A program made the position numbers and the translations under genes. DNA of 64,000 nucleotides from assembly GCF_040151475.1 (NCBI RefSeq), contig NZ_JBDKWG010000139.1, positions 1-64,000 of the forward strand, in the 5' to 3' direction. This document shows positions 36,621 through 44,810 of this stretch, piece after piece. Within the stretch, counting starts at the first letter, position 1. The number at the start of each line of letters is the position of its first letter. The notes under the pieces were generated by a model. That model had not been told where the DNA came from. It saw nothing but the letters and a program-made list of their open reading frames with translations, and made no database searches. This DNA comes from CAXBNB01 sp040151475. Its GTDB lineage: Bacteria > Bacteroidota > Bacteroidia > Cytophagales > Cyclobacteriaceae.

Positions 36621-36818
36621 TCCTACAATATGTTTTTCCTGATATCCGATAAGAATTTGAAGTTTGGGTTAACAACCTATCTCTTGTGTATGTAGGTAAG
36701 TTACACATTTAAATACACCATTTTTTACTATACCCCCCGTGTTGATAATGAGTTTTTTTACGGATAAGAAAAATGGAATTGGAAGATTGCTTAGAAAGTA
36801 GATTTGAAGGGTACGGAA

Positions 36819-37937
36819 TTAGTTGTTGAAAACAGATAGTTCACTTACTTCTAAATTTTCTGTATTCAGTAATTCCCTGGAGTCTTCCAGAAAAACTTTC
36901 AACTGATCGATTTGGGTTGATTCCATTCCTTCAAATTGCTTTTGCTCGTATTCTTTTCCAGAGATTATTTGAAAATTAGATTTACCGCCTATTATGGGTT
37001 TGTGAACCCAGATCAAGTGATAGCCGCTTTTTTTGATATGAGTTTCTTTATCAGTTTTAGTTAATGTCAACTCTACCATTGCACCACCATCACGCTTTCT
37101 TACTCTTTGGTTCGAAACGAAATTTCCAAGAGAGTAGGCTATGAAAGTTTCTTTAGAATTGTCCAGATTTTTGCGATATTCCATTTTCTGGATTACGTGA
37201 GGATGAGAACCAATAATAATGTCCGCACCATTGCTAAACAGGTAATTGGCTAAATCTACCTGATCTGTGCTTGGTTGGGATTGATACTCATTGCCCCAAT
37301 GTAGAAATACAATCAGTTTATCCAGATTTTGAGTTTTACTGGCTTCAATGTCTTTTGCAATGTTTTTCCAGTCAATTCTATTCACAGTGGTAGGAGAGGG
37401 CGTGGGGATGCCATTAGTCCCGTAAGTGTAATTGAGTAACCCTACCCGTATGTTGTTTTTATCCAGAATCAAAAGATTATTACTTGCTTGTTCCGTAGCA
37501 TTTCTGAAGGTTCCGGTATGAAGAATATTTAAAGAATCCAGCACATCTATGGTTCTGATAATGCCACTTTTGCGCCTGTCACAGGAGTGATTGTTAGATG
37601 TAACAAGTACATCTATCCCATTGTTTTGACATGCTACAGCCAATTCATCGGGAGAAGAAAACTGAGGGTATCCCTTAAAAGGAGGGCCTGCCAGAGTGAC
37701 TTCCAAATTAGCGATCGTGTAGTCCGGCTTTTGCAGGATCGGTTTTATTTTTTCAAAAACGCTATTGTAATCATAGCTGTTGAGGTCATTGTCAAAGGCC
37801 GCATTGATTTGGGAGTCATGCCCCATAATGTCGCCAATGAATAGTAAGGATAGGGTGTCAGTATTGCTTTCAGATTGTCCGAACGTATTTGAAGCCAAGA
37901 GGATCAAATAAAAGAATATTGATAAGCTCCTTTTCAT
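36819..37937 (-). CDS. CapA-family (PGA_cap, metallophosphatase-like) exported protein
   Basis: 372 residues with a signal peptide ending about residue 20 (NTFGQ). It shows the CapA pattern: 'LLFIGDIMGHDSQINAA', 'DYTIANLEVTLAGPP', 'VLVTSNNHSCDRRKSG', 'VFLHWGNEYQ', 'DIIIGSHPHVIQKM' and 'AYSLGNFVSNQ'. The Asp, Asn and His residues in these are the metal-binding set of calcineurin-like phosphatases. The family includes the poly-gamma-glutamate capsule protein CapA, but most members have other or unknown roles. The 37938-38127 spacer separates it divergently from the thiolase gene. Exact substrate unknown. Confidence 0.88.
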   Translation of the reverse strand: MKRSLSIFFYLILLASNTFGQSESNTDTLSLLFIGDIMGHDSQINAAFDNDLNSYDYNSVFEKIKPILQKPDYTIANLEVTLAGPPFKGYPQFSSPDELAVACQNNGIDVLVTSNNHSCDRRKSGIIRTIDVLDSLNILHTGTFRNATEQASNNLLILDKNNIRVGLLNYTYGTNGIPTPSPTTVNRIDWKNIAKDIEASKTQNLDKLIVFLHWGNEYQSQPSTDQVDLANYLFSNGADIIIGSHPHVIQKMEYRKNLDNSKETFIAYSLGNFVSNQRVRKRDGGAMVELTLTKTDKETHIKKSGYHLIWVHKPIIGGKSNFQIISGKEYEQKQFEGMESTQIDQLKVFLEDSRELLNTENLEVSELSVFNN

Positions 37938-38095
37938 AAATTACAGTTGTGGAATTGGACTTAAACTTAGACAATAATTTCAATTTACTCTAAAGTGAGG
38001 TCTGCCAATAGGTTTCGTTTTGACATTTCCCCCGTCTCAAAAGAGGAATACTCTTATTGTCGCAGAATTGCCTTAACTTTTCAATACCTCTTATT

Positions 38096-38103
38096 TACAT
38101 TTG
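38096..38103 (+). promoter_or_regulatory. Possible Bacteroidota -7 element TACATTTG
   Basis: TACATTTG matches the Bacteroidota -7 consensus TAnnTTTG and lies 25 bp upstream of the thiolase ATG. I do not see a good -33 TTG at the usual 19-bp spacing, so this is a weak assignment. Confidence 0.3.
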
Positions 38104-38127
38104 CTTATCAACATTTAACTCAACATC

Positions 38128-39306
38128 ATGCAAGAAGTATTTATTGTTTCAGCAGTACGCACACCCATTGGTAGTTTTGGAGGGGCATTGGCTTCCGTTG
38201 CAGCTACCAAACTTGGCTCTGTAGCCATTCGTGGAGCTTTGGATAAATCAGGAGTGGAAGCCTCTTTGGTGGATGAGGTTTTTATGGGCAATGTGGTATC
38301 GGCTAATCTTGGGCAGGCGCCAGCACGTCAGGCAGCTGTAGGGGCAGGTATAGGTTATAATGTACCTTGTACTACTGTCAACAAAGTTTGCGCTTCCGGG
38401 ATGAAGGCGGTAATGCTGGGAGCACAATCGATCATGTTGGGGCATGCTAATGTGATAGTAGCAGGAGGGATGGAAAGTATGTCGAACATACCTTACTACT
38501 TACCCAAAGCCCGGTATGGATACGGATATGGTCATGGCCAGTTGGTAGATGGCTTGATGCATGATGGCCTGTGGGAAGCATATAATGGATTCCCTATGGG
38601 GAATTGTGCGGACAATACTGCTAAAGAGATGAATATTAGCCGTGAGGAGCAAGATGAGTATGCGATCAAGTCTTACAAGAGAGCGACAACTTCGGTTGAA
38701 AAAGGATATTTTAAAGATGAGATAGTATCAGTCGAGATTCCTCAGAGAAAAGGTGATCCGATTGTGATGGATACTGATGAGGAATATAAAAATGTGAAGT
38801 TTGATAAAATACCGGGTTTGCGTCCTGTATTTAGCAAAGAAGGGACTGTTACTGCTGCCAACGCTTCTACCATAAATGATGGTGCTTCAGCACTGATTCT
38901 TGTGAGTGGAGTTAAATTAAAGGAACTTGACCTGACTCCTATCGCAAAAATACGTGGTTTTGCAGATGCAGCTCAGGATCCTATTTGGTTTACCACTGCT
39001 CCGTCTTTGGCAATACCCAAGGCGATGAAAAATGCGGGTGTTGCAAAGTCAGATGTTGATTATTATGAAATCAATGAAGCATTTTCTGCTGTTGCTATTG
39101 CCAACAACAGATTGTTGGAACTGGATGTGGATCATGTAAATGTTTTTGGAGGAGCAGTAGCTTTAGGTCACCCTCTTGGCTGCTCTGGAGCAAGAATCAT
39201 CACCACTCTCAATTCGGTTTTGACTCAAAAGAATGCCAGTATTGGTGTGGCTGGTATCTGTAATGGTGGTGGAGGTGCTTCTGCTATTGTAATAGAGAAG
39301 GTATAG
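38128..39306 (+). CDS. Acetyl-CoA C-acetyltransferase (thiolase)
   Basis: 392 residues, typical length for a homotetrameric thiolase. Nucleophile Cys88 sits in VNKVCASGMKA, the 'NEAFSAVAIANN' segment is the family signature, His in GGAVALGHPLGCSGAR is the general base and the second active Cys is in GICNGGGGASA. The N-terminus (MQEVFIVSAVRTPIGSFGGA) is complete. The enzyme joins two acetyl-CoA or cleaves acetoacetyl-CoA, in the cytoplasm. It is a stand-alone gene, with divergent CapA upstream and a MORN protein downstream. Confidence is high on family, lower on direction in vivo. Confidence 0.96.
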   Translation: MQEVFIVSAVRTPIGSFGGALASVAATKLGSVAIRGALDKSGVEASLVDEVFMGNVVSANLGQAPARQAAVGAGIGYNVPCTTVNKVCASGMKAVMLGAQSIMLGHANVIVAGGMESMSNIPYYLPKARYGYGYGHGQLVDGLMHDGLWEAYNGFPMGNCADNTAKEMNISREEQDEYAIKSYKRATTSVEKGYFKDEIVSVEIPQRKGDPIVMDTDEEYKNVKFDKIPGLRPVFSKEGTVTAANASTINDGASALILVSGVKLKELDLTPIAKIRGFADAAQDPIWFTTAPSLAIPKAMKNAGVAKSDVDYYEINEAFSAVAIANNRLLELDVDHVNVFGGAVALGHPLGCSGARIITTLNSVLTQKNASIGVAGICNGGGGASAIVIEKV

Positions 39307-39424
39307 TAGAGCCTGTTCATTTCAGATAGATTGACAAAAAATAAGTGAAACATAATCTACTGCTATCTTCCTCGTTGTATTCGAAAAGTTAAAATATTTG
39401 TGTTGTTGGTTTTTTAGTATTGTT

Positions 39425-40741
39425 ATGAGAATTCACTTTCTGTTTGTAATCATTTTTTTATTTTCTGCCTTCACAGCCTTTTCTCAGACAAAAATTATCA
39501 AATATCATTTTGAGGGAAAGGGAAAAATTAAAGAACAATATACAGTTTCTGACAATGACAGCACTAAAATGGATGGAGATTATTTTGCTTATGATGTAGA
39601 AGGAAACTTGGCCGTAAAAGGACACTACTCGATGGGTGTCCGAGATGGAGAATTCCAAAACCTCTATCCAAACGGAATAGTTCAGCGAACCACATATTAT
39701 CAGAACGGCTTGAAAGAAGGGGTTACCAAGGTATATAGTGAGGAGAATCGTCTTATACAAGAGGGTACTTTTGCTAAAGATACACTTACAGGAGTACTTA
39801 CAACCTATTACCCGGATGGAGTCATTAAAAATACCACGGAGTTTGCAGCGGGTAAGCCTAATGGCCTGGTCAAGGAGTTTTACCCAAGCGGAACTTTGAA
39901 AGAGGAGATCTCTTACCTCAATGGGAAGCAACATGGTTTGAATAAGACATATTATGAGTCTGGCACTCTAAAATCGGAGCTGAACTACACCAATGCTGTA
40001 TTAGACGGACACATCCGTTCTTACTATCCTAATGGGCAATTGAACAATGAGACATTTCAAAAGAATGGCTCGAAGGAAGGTTTTTATAAAAAATATTACG
40101 AAAATGGCCAACTGCAAACTTCTGGAAACTATTCGAAAGGGATGTTAAATGGGAATATCATTTCCTACTACGCTTCAGGAGCAGTAGAGCAAGACCTCAA
40201 TGTCGTCAATGGGTTCAAGGTTGGGATCAATAAGACATTTTTTGAGAATGGAACAGAGAAAAGCATCACCAGCTATTCAAACGATGAGAAGAACCGCAGT
40301 ATTAAAGAATATGACAGCCAGGGGAATTTAACGGCTGAGATGCAGTATGAAGACGATTTGAAAAGTGGAGCCTGGAAGTATTATTTTCAAAAAGGAAAGC
40401 TCAAAATAAAGGAAGATTACCTGCTGGGAAAACTGGAAGGGAAACGCATGACTTACGATGAAAAAGGAAATGTAATAAAGGAGGAGAATTTTCTTAAAGG
40501 GAAAAAGAATGGAACGGAGACTGTTTTTCATCCAAATGGAACTCCTGCAGAAACTTTTAATTACAAATTTGACAAGCTAAGCGGGTTGTACAAGAAGTTT
40601 TCTAAATCTGAAAAAGTAGAAATAGAGGGAGAATATTCCCGTGGATACAAGCATGGAGAGTGGAAGTACTACGACAAAAAGGGCAATGTCGAAAAAATAG
40701 AAAAATATAAAATGGGAAGATTAATGGAGAATGTTGAATAA
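39425..40741 (+). CDS. Exported MORN-repeat (YwqK-like) protein
   Basis: About 438 residues from ATG 39425 (MRIHFLFVIIFLFSAF), chosen because this makes a clean signal peptide; the frame also opens at 39398. The remainder is a regular array of about 16 repeats of roughly 23 residues, each of the type 'YYPNGxLKxExxYxNGxxxGxxKxYY' (for example YPNGIVQRTTYYQNGLKEG and YYESGTLKSELNYTNAVLDG). These are the MORN_2 repeats of the YwqK family, named for antitoxin-like roles in a few cases, but here no toxin is adjacent. The array probably forms an elongated beta structure in the periplasm. Function unknown. Confidence 0.85.
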   Translation: MRIHFLFVIIFLFSAFTAFSQTKIIKYHFEGKGKIKEQYTVSDNDSTKMDGDYFAYDVEGNLAVKGHYSMGVRDGEFQNLYPNGIVQRTTYYQNGLKEGVTKVYSEENRLIQEGTFAKDTLTGVLTTYYPDGVIKNTTEFAAGKPNGLVKEFYPSGTLKEEISYLNGKQHGLNKTYYESGTLKSELNYTNAVLDGHIRSYYPNGQLNNETFQKNGSKEGFYKKYYENGQLQTSGNYSKGMLNGNIISYYASGAVEQDLNVVNGFKVGINKTFFENGTEKSITSYSNDEKNRSIKEYDSQGNLTAEMQYEDDLKSGAWKYYFQKGKLKIKEDYLLGKLEGKRMTYDEKGNVIKEENFLKGKKNGTETVFHPNGTPAETFNYKFDKLSGLYKKFSKSEKVEIEGEYSRGYKHGEWKYYDKKGNVEKIEKYKMGRLMENVE

Positions 40742-40800
40742 TTGCATTTTTGTCTTTTTCGACGGGAATAAATTTTAATTATATGCCTAATTTTGGAGAT

Positions 40801-41739
40801 ATGAAAAAAGCCATTAAATCTACCGATTTTCATTTCCCGGGTCAAACCAACAAGTACGGAGGAAAAGTAAGAGACGTATATACCGTAGGAGACAAACTGG
40901 TGATGGTTGCCAGTGACAGGATTTCTGCGTTTGATGTAATCCTGCCAGAACCGATTCCATATAAAGGCCAGGTGCTGAACCAGATTGCTGCAAAATTTCT
41001 TGATAATACAAAATATATTGTACCCAATTGGGTAGAGTCCATACCTGATCCAAATGTAACGATAGGCAAAGCCTGTAAGCCGTTTCCGGTAGAAATGGTA
41101 ATACGTGGCTATCTGGCAGGTCATGCAGCCAGAGAGTATAAAGCAGGAAAAAGGACATTGTGCGGCGTAAGCTTACCCGAAGGGTTAAAAGAAAATGACA
41201 AGCTTCCAGAGCCCATTATCACACCATCTACTAAAGCAGTGGAAGGTCATGACGAAGATATTTCAAGAGAAGAAATCCTGTCACAAGGTATTGTAGAGGA
41301 GTCATTGTATGTTCAACTGGAAGATTATACAAGAAAACTATTCAAAAGAGGTACAGAAATAGCTGCTGAGCAAGGATTGATTTTGGTAGATACAAAATAT
41401 GAGTTTGGCCTTTTCGAGGGGAAAGTAATTTTGATAGATGAAGTGCATACGCCGGACTCTTCGAGATATTTTTATAAGAACACCTATCAGGAACTTCAGG
41501 ATAGCAATAGTCCACAGCGTCAGCTTTCCAAGGAATTTGTTCGACAATGGTTGATCTCGCAGGGATTTCAGGGAAAAGAAGGCCAGGTAGTGCCGGAAAT
41601 GGATGAAAACATGGTAACTTCTATCTCTGAACGCTACATTGAGTTATACGAGCAGATCACAGGTGAGACTTTTGTAAAAGATACCACCGAAGATGTTCTT
41701 AAAAGAATGGAACAAAATATTTTAAATGCGTTAGGATAA
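40801..41739 (+). CDS. purC: Phosphoribosylaminoimidazole-succinocarboxamide synthase
   Basis: About 312 residues from ATG 40801. The frame is open from 40750, but MKKAIKSTDFHFPGQ aligns with the usual N-terminus. SAICAR synthetase signatures are clear: 'GKVRDVYTVGDKLVMVASDRISAFD' near 20-45, 'RGYLAGHAAREYK', 'PEPIITPSTKAVEGHDEDIS' and 'LVDTKYEFGL' with 'VILIDEVHTPDSSRY'. It joins aspartate to CAIR with ATP in purine synthesis. It stands 60 bp after the MORN gene and 126 bp before the STAS gene. No riboswitch-like fold was seen upstream. Confidence 0.97.
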   Translation: MKKAIKSTDFHFPGQTNKYGGKVRDVYTVGDKLVMVASDRISAFDVILPEPIPYKGQVLNQIAAKFLDNTKYIVPNWVESIPDPNVTIGKACKPFPVEMVIRGYLAGHAAREYKAGKRTLCGVSLPEGLKENDKLPEPIITPSTKAVEGHDEDISREEILSQGIVEESLYVQLEDYTRKLFKRGTEIAAEQGLILVDTKYEFGLFEGKVILIDEVHTPDSSRYFYKNTYQELQDSNSPQRQLSKEFVRQWLISQGFQGKEGQVVPEMDENMVTSISERYIELYEQITGETFVKDTTEDVLKRMEQNILNALG

Positions 41740-41865
41740 CAATGCCTTCGTATTCAGCAAAAAACAAAGTCTTTATAAAATTGATTAATTTTGATTCAGC
41801 CGAATGAGGTTGTAAGTTTAGTAGATTAAAGGCCTGATTTGATTATTTTAAATAAATAGTAACAG

Positions 41866-42243
41866 ATGAAATATACAATAGACAGACAAGAAAAATACAA
41901 CATATTAAAAGTAGAGAATGAAAAGCTTGACTCTACAGTCTCTCCTGAACTTAAATCAGAACTACAGGCCATTCAGCAACAGGGAATTCAAAATATGATT
42001 GTTGACCTTACTGAAGTAAAGTACATAGATTCATCCGGATTAAGTTCGTTACTGGTTGGCAACAGAGTGTTTACAGAAAACAAAGGGACGTTTATACTGG
42101 CTTGTGTATCCGATCATGCAATGAAACTTATTAAAATCTCACAGCTTGACAAGGTACTCAATATACTGCCGACTGTTGAAGAAGCCGTTGATGCTGTTTT
42201 TCTATTGGAAATAGAAACTGACCTGCTGGGTGAAAATGAGTAA
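41866..42243 (+). CDS. STAS-domain anti-sigma-factor antagonist
   Basis: 125 residues that form a single STAS domain, with the phosphorylation-site-like region 'VKYIDSSGLSSLLVG' (the DSSG serines), typical of SpoIIAA/RsbV family members and their switches. It has no membrane segment. A partner serine kinase or phosphatase is not in the window; RNase Z follows after 26 bp. In Bacteroidota such STAS proteins can also act in other partner-switching pathways, so its partner is unknown. Confidence 0.9.
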   Translation: MKYTIDRQEKYNILKVENEKLDSTVSPELKSELQAIQQQGIQNMIVDLTEVKYIDSSGLSSLLVGNRVFTENKGTFILACVSDHAMKLIKISQLDKVLNILPTVEEAVDAVFLLEIETDLLGENE

Positions 42244-42268
42244 TCAACCCTTATTTTAAAATTTTATT

Positions 42269-43189
42269 TTGCCAATTTCCCTTACAATATTGGGTTCAAA
42301 TGCAGCTGTTCCTGCTCATCAACGCAACCAGACTGCACAGTTTTTGGCAATAATGCATCACGCTTTTTTAATTGATTGTGGTGAGGGAACCCAACTTCAA
42401 CTCAAAAAATACAATATAAAAGCAAATAGAATCAATCACATAATGATAAGCCACCTGCATGGCGATCATTATTATGGGCTTATGGGTTTGATCTCTTCCA
42501 TGCATTTATATGGCCGAAAGAAAGATTTGAATATCTATGGGCCACCCGGGTTATTGGAAATTATTTCTATTCAGTTGAAATATTCTGATACTTCTCTCAA
42601 CTATAAAGTCAATTTTAAAGAATGGACTCCTAATCTGTCTGAGTTGATCTATGAAAATGACAATCTAACAGTTCATACCATACCACTGGATCACAGGGTC
42701 AATTGTTCCGGTTTTTTATTTAAAGAGAAACCTAAGAAAAGGAGAATTGACAAGTCTAAAATCAATGAGAACCTGACACCTCTGCAGATTATTGGTTTGA
42801 AAAATGGTGAAGATTTGTTGGATGATGATGGAAAAGTCATTTCGAGCAATGAAGAGATGACTTTTGAGCCGCACCCTGCTTATTCTTATGCCTATTGCTC
42901 TGACACTAAATACAATGAGCTCATAGTTCCTCAAATAAAAAATGTCAGCCTGCTCTATCACGAAACCACTTTTATGGAAGACATGACAGATAGGGCAGAG
43001 ATGACTTTTCACTCCACAACCAAACAGGCAGGAAAAATTGCAAATTTTGCTAATGCAGGTCAGTTGATCATTGGGCATTTTTCTACTCGATACAAAGATC
43101 TGGAACCCATGATCGAGGAAACCAGAGAAGTCTTTCTCAATGCTGAGTTGGCTATAGAAGGTAAGACCTTTGAGATAGGTGAGGTTTGA
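42269..43189 (+). CDS. rnz: Ribonuclease Z (tRNA 3' endonuclease)
   Basis: 306 residues, the usual bacterial length. The catalytic metal motif HLHGDH is at residues 62-67, and the N-terminus PISLTILGSNAAVP with 'LIDCGEGTQLQLKK' matches family members. Later: 'HRVNCSGFLF' and the metal ligand regions 'YCSDTKYNEL' and 'LIIGHFSTRYKD'. The protein trims tRNA precursor 3' ends. No ATG precedes; TTG at 42269 is the likely start, with ATT one codon earlier as an alternative. It starts 25 bp after the STAS stop, so they may share a transcript. Confidence 0.95.
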   Translation: MPISLTILGSNAAVPAHQRNQTAQFLAIMHHAFLIDCGEGTQLQLKKYNIKANRINHIMISHLHGDHYYGLMGLISSMHLYGRKKDLNIYGPPGLLEIISIQLKYSDTSLNYKVNFKEWTPNLSELIYENDNLTVHTIPLDHRVNCSGFLFKEKPKKRRIDKSKINENLTPLQIIGLKNGEDLLDDDGKVISSNEEMTFEPHPAYSYAYCSDTKYNELIVPQIKNVSLLYHETTFMEDMTDRAEMTFHSTTKQAGKIANFANAGQLIIGHFSTRYKDLEPMIEETREVFLNAELAIEGKTFEIGEV

Positions 43190-43277
43190 GATTGCTTTTC
43201 CATGTTTGTATTGAAAAAATATTGCGCCAATCATAAAGATTTAGTTTTCTGTTGATATTATTGTAAGACAGTCTAAA

Positions 43278-43407
43278 GTGGCAATCGCATTTAAAAATAA
43301 ATCCTGCTTACCGCACAAGTTGCGGTATCTTTTAAGGATACAATCAATCCTAAGAGACCCCTGAACTGGTCAGGGGATAGCCGGGATTTTTAAAATGCGT
43401 TTGCCAC
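43278..43407. repeat. 130-bp inverted-repeat element upstream of the queuosine-precursor transporter
   Basis: The left arm (43278-43304, GTGGCAATCGCATTTAAAA...) and right arm (43384-43407, ...TTTTAAAATGCGTTTGCCAC) are near-perfect inverted copies over about 25 bp. Between them are two perfect short hairpins: TACCGCA-CAAGT-TGCGGTA (43309-43327) and CCCCTGA-ACTGG-TCAGGGG (43358-43376). CAGTC occurs just outside each arm (4 and 3 bp away). It could be a MITE, a structured leader for the downstream gene or a bidirectional structural RNA. It does not match the preQ1 riboswitch classes I know. Confidence 0.5.
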
Positions 43408-43431
43408 GGGCAGTCAACGAATTAATCAATT

Positions 43432-44235
43432 GTGAATCAAACGGAAGCCACTTTACAATCTAAAAAGAATAACCTTTTCCTGGTATTGGCAGGAATATTT
43501 ATCACCAATGCATTGCTTGCAGAGATTGTTGGGGTTAAGATTTTTTCGGCAGAAAAAACCGTTGGGTTGTCGCCTGCTCAAATCAAACTCTTTGGAGAGT
43601 TTGTGCTTGACTTTAACCTGACAGCCGGAGTAATATTATGGCCTGTGGTGTTCATCACTACCGATATTATTAATGAATATTTTGGAAAAAAGGGAGTAAA
43701 GAAAATTAGTTATTTGACAGCAGGGCTGATAGCATTTTCTTTTGTTGTCATTTACATCATCACCATCCTACCACCCGCTGTTTTTTGGTTGGACATCAAC
43801 AATACTGATGGTAGTGGCGGAACTTTCAACATAGATTTTGCTTTTAAAAAGATTTTTCGGCAGGGACTGGGGATCATTATAGGTTCGCTTACAGCGTTTT
43901 TAATCGGACAACTACTGGACGTATTCATATTTCAAAAACTCAGAAAATATACAGGATCTAAAATGATTTGGTTGAGGGCAACCGGATCTACTCTGGTGTC
44001 ACAGTTTGTGGACAGTTTCGTAGTATTGGGTATTGCTTTTTACATTTTTGGTAATTGGTCTTTGTCTCAGGTTGCTGCTGTAGGGGTGATCAATTACATC
44101 TACAAATTTGTAGTAGCCATTGTTCTGACACCTCTTATTTATTTTGCCCATAATATCATTGACAGTTACCTTGGTAAGGAAGATGCAAACCTGATGGCAG
44201 AAGAAGCCACTAAAGAGAGCAATTCTTTTTTCTGA
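43432..44235 (+). CDS. Queuosine precursor transporter (YhhQ/VUT family)
   Basis: 267 residues, about six to seven membrane segments. Starts at GTG 43432 (NQTEATLQSKKNN). Family signatures: 'TNALLAEIVGVKIFS', 'LWPVVFITTDIINEYFG' and 'WLRATGSTLVSQFVDSFVV'. VUT/YhhQ proteins import preQ0 or preQ1, the queuosine precursor. A 130-bp inverted-repeat element lies immediately upstream (ends 25 bp before the start). No other queuosine gene is in the window. The last 40 residues are a hydrophilic Lys/Glu-rich tail. Confidence 0.92.
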   Translation: MNQTEATLQSKKNNLFLVLAGIFITNALLAEIVGVKIFSAEKTVGLSPAQIKLFGEFVLDFNLTAGVILWPVVFITTDIINEYFGKKGVKKISYLTAGLIAFSFVVIYIITILPPAVFWLDINNTDGSGGTFNIDFAFKKIFRQGLGIIIGSLTAFLIGQLLDVFIFQKLRKYTGSKMIWLRATGSTLVSQFVDSFVVLGIAFYIFGNWSLSQVAAVGVINYIYKFVVAIVLTPLIYFAHNIIDSYLGKEDANLMAEEATKESNSFF

Positions 44236-44324
44236 TTTTTCTATAAGTTTGATGCCAGAGTGAGGCCAACCTACAGAGAAAGTACGATTGACAGGAGTAA
44301 GGTTTTATTGTAAAAGAAAATCGG

Positions 44325-44780
44325 TTAGCACTGTCCTTTGGTATTTCGTTCTTTTTGATACATTTCTACAAACTCTGATAATTGGAATGAGGCAATAGCA
44401 TTACCAATAACTTCCAGCGGCAGGTTTTCAATTTTTCTAAATCGAATACAGCTTTTACCCATATCTGGCTTTTTTCCTGAAGCCAGATAATCTTCCATGA
44501 ATTGTTTTTTCAATTCTTCACTGGCATACACTCCACTAAGGTAAACAGCCATGTGATTTTTTTGTGATGCTAATGCAGCATACATGAGAGGTTTTTTATT
44601 GTAAGTATCCGGGCATATTGCCAAAGGAACCTCGTAGCATATCATGCCCCAGTTCATCACTTCTTCATATCCTTCCGGTAAATGATTGAGTATGACTTCA
44701 CGTACCTTTTCAATCTGTGGTTTTCTATCTTCCGGCAACTCATTTAAATATTGCTGTATGGTGGTGGCTTTGCTTTGCAT
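44325..44780 (-). CDS. DUF1801-domain protein (iron-chaperone-like fold)
   Basis: 151 residues that match DUF1801, with the core 'VREVILNHLPEGYEEVMNWGMICYEVP' near residues 26-52 and 'MYAALASQKNHMAVYLSGVY' (quoted in part) and 'KKPDMGKSCIRFRKIENLPL' in the second half. This fold is shared with the frataxin-like YdhG proteins, whose roles remain poorly known. It ends the minus-strand group of small genes that begins near 47646. It is preceded by the SDR-like gene with 30 bp between. Cytoplasmic; no binding residues can be assigned with confidence. Confidence 0.85.
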   Translation of the reverse strand: MQSKATTIQQYLNELPEDRKPQIEKVREVILNHLPEGYEEVMNWGMICYEVPLAICPDTYNKKPLMYAALASQKNHMAVYLSGVYASEELKKQFMEDYLASGKKPDMGKSCIRFRKIENLPLEVIGNAIASFQLSEFVEMYQKERNTKGQC

Positions 44781-44810
44781 AGAAATAGGCTTTTGTTAAA
44801 ATTAAAATAT

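Noticed and set aside
39309..39330. Possible second copy of the MITE end (TAGAGCCTGTTCAT) after the thiolase gene
   Set aside because: Only about nine bases match and no inverted partner lies nearby.
43278..43407. preQ1 riboswitch before the queuosine-precursor transporter
   Set aside because: None of the preQ1-I, II or III signatures I know is seen; the long inverted arms point to a different kind of element.
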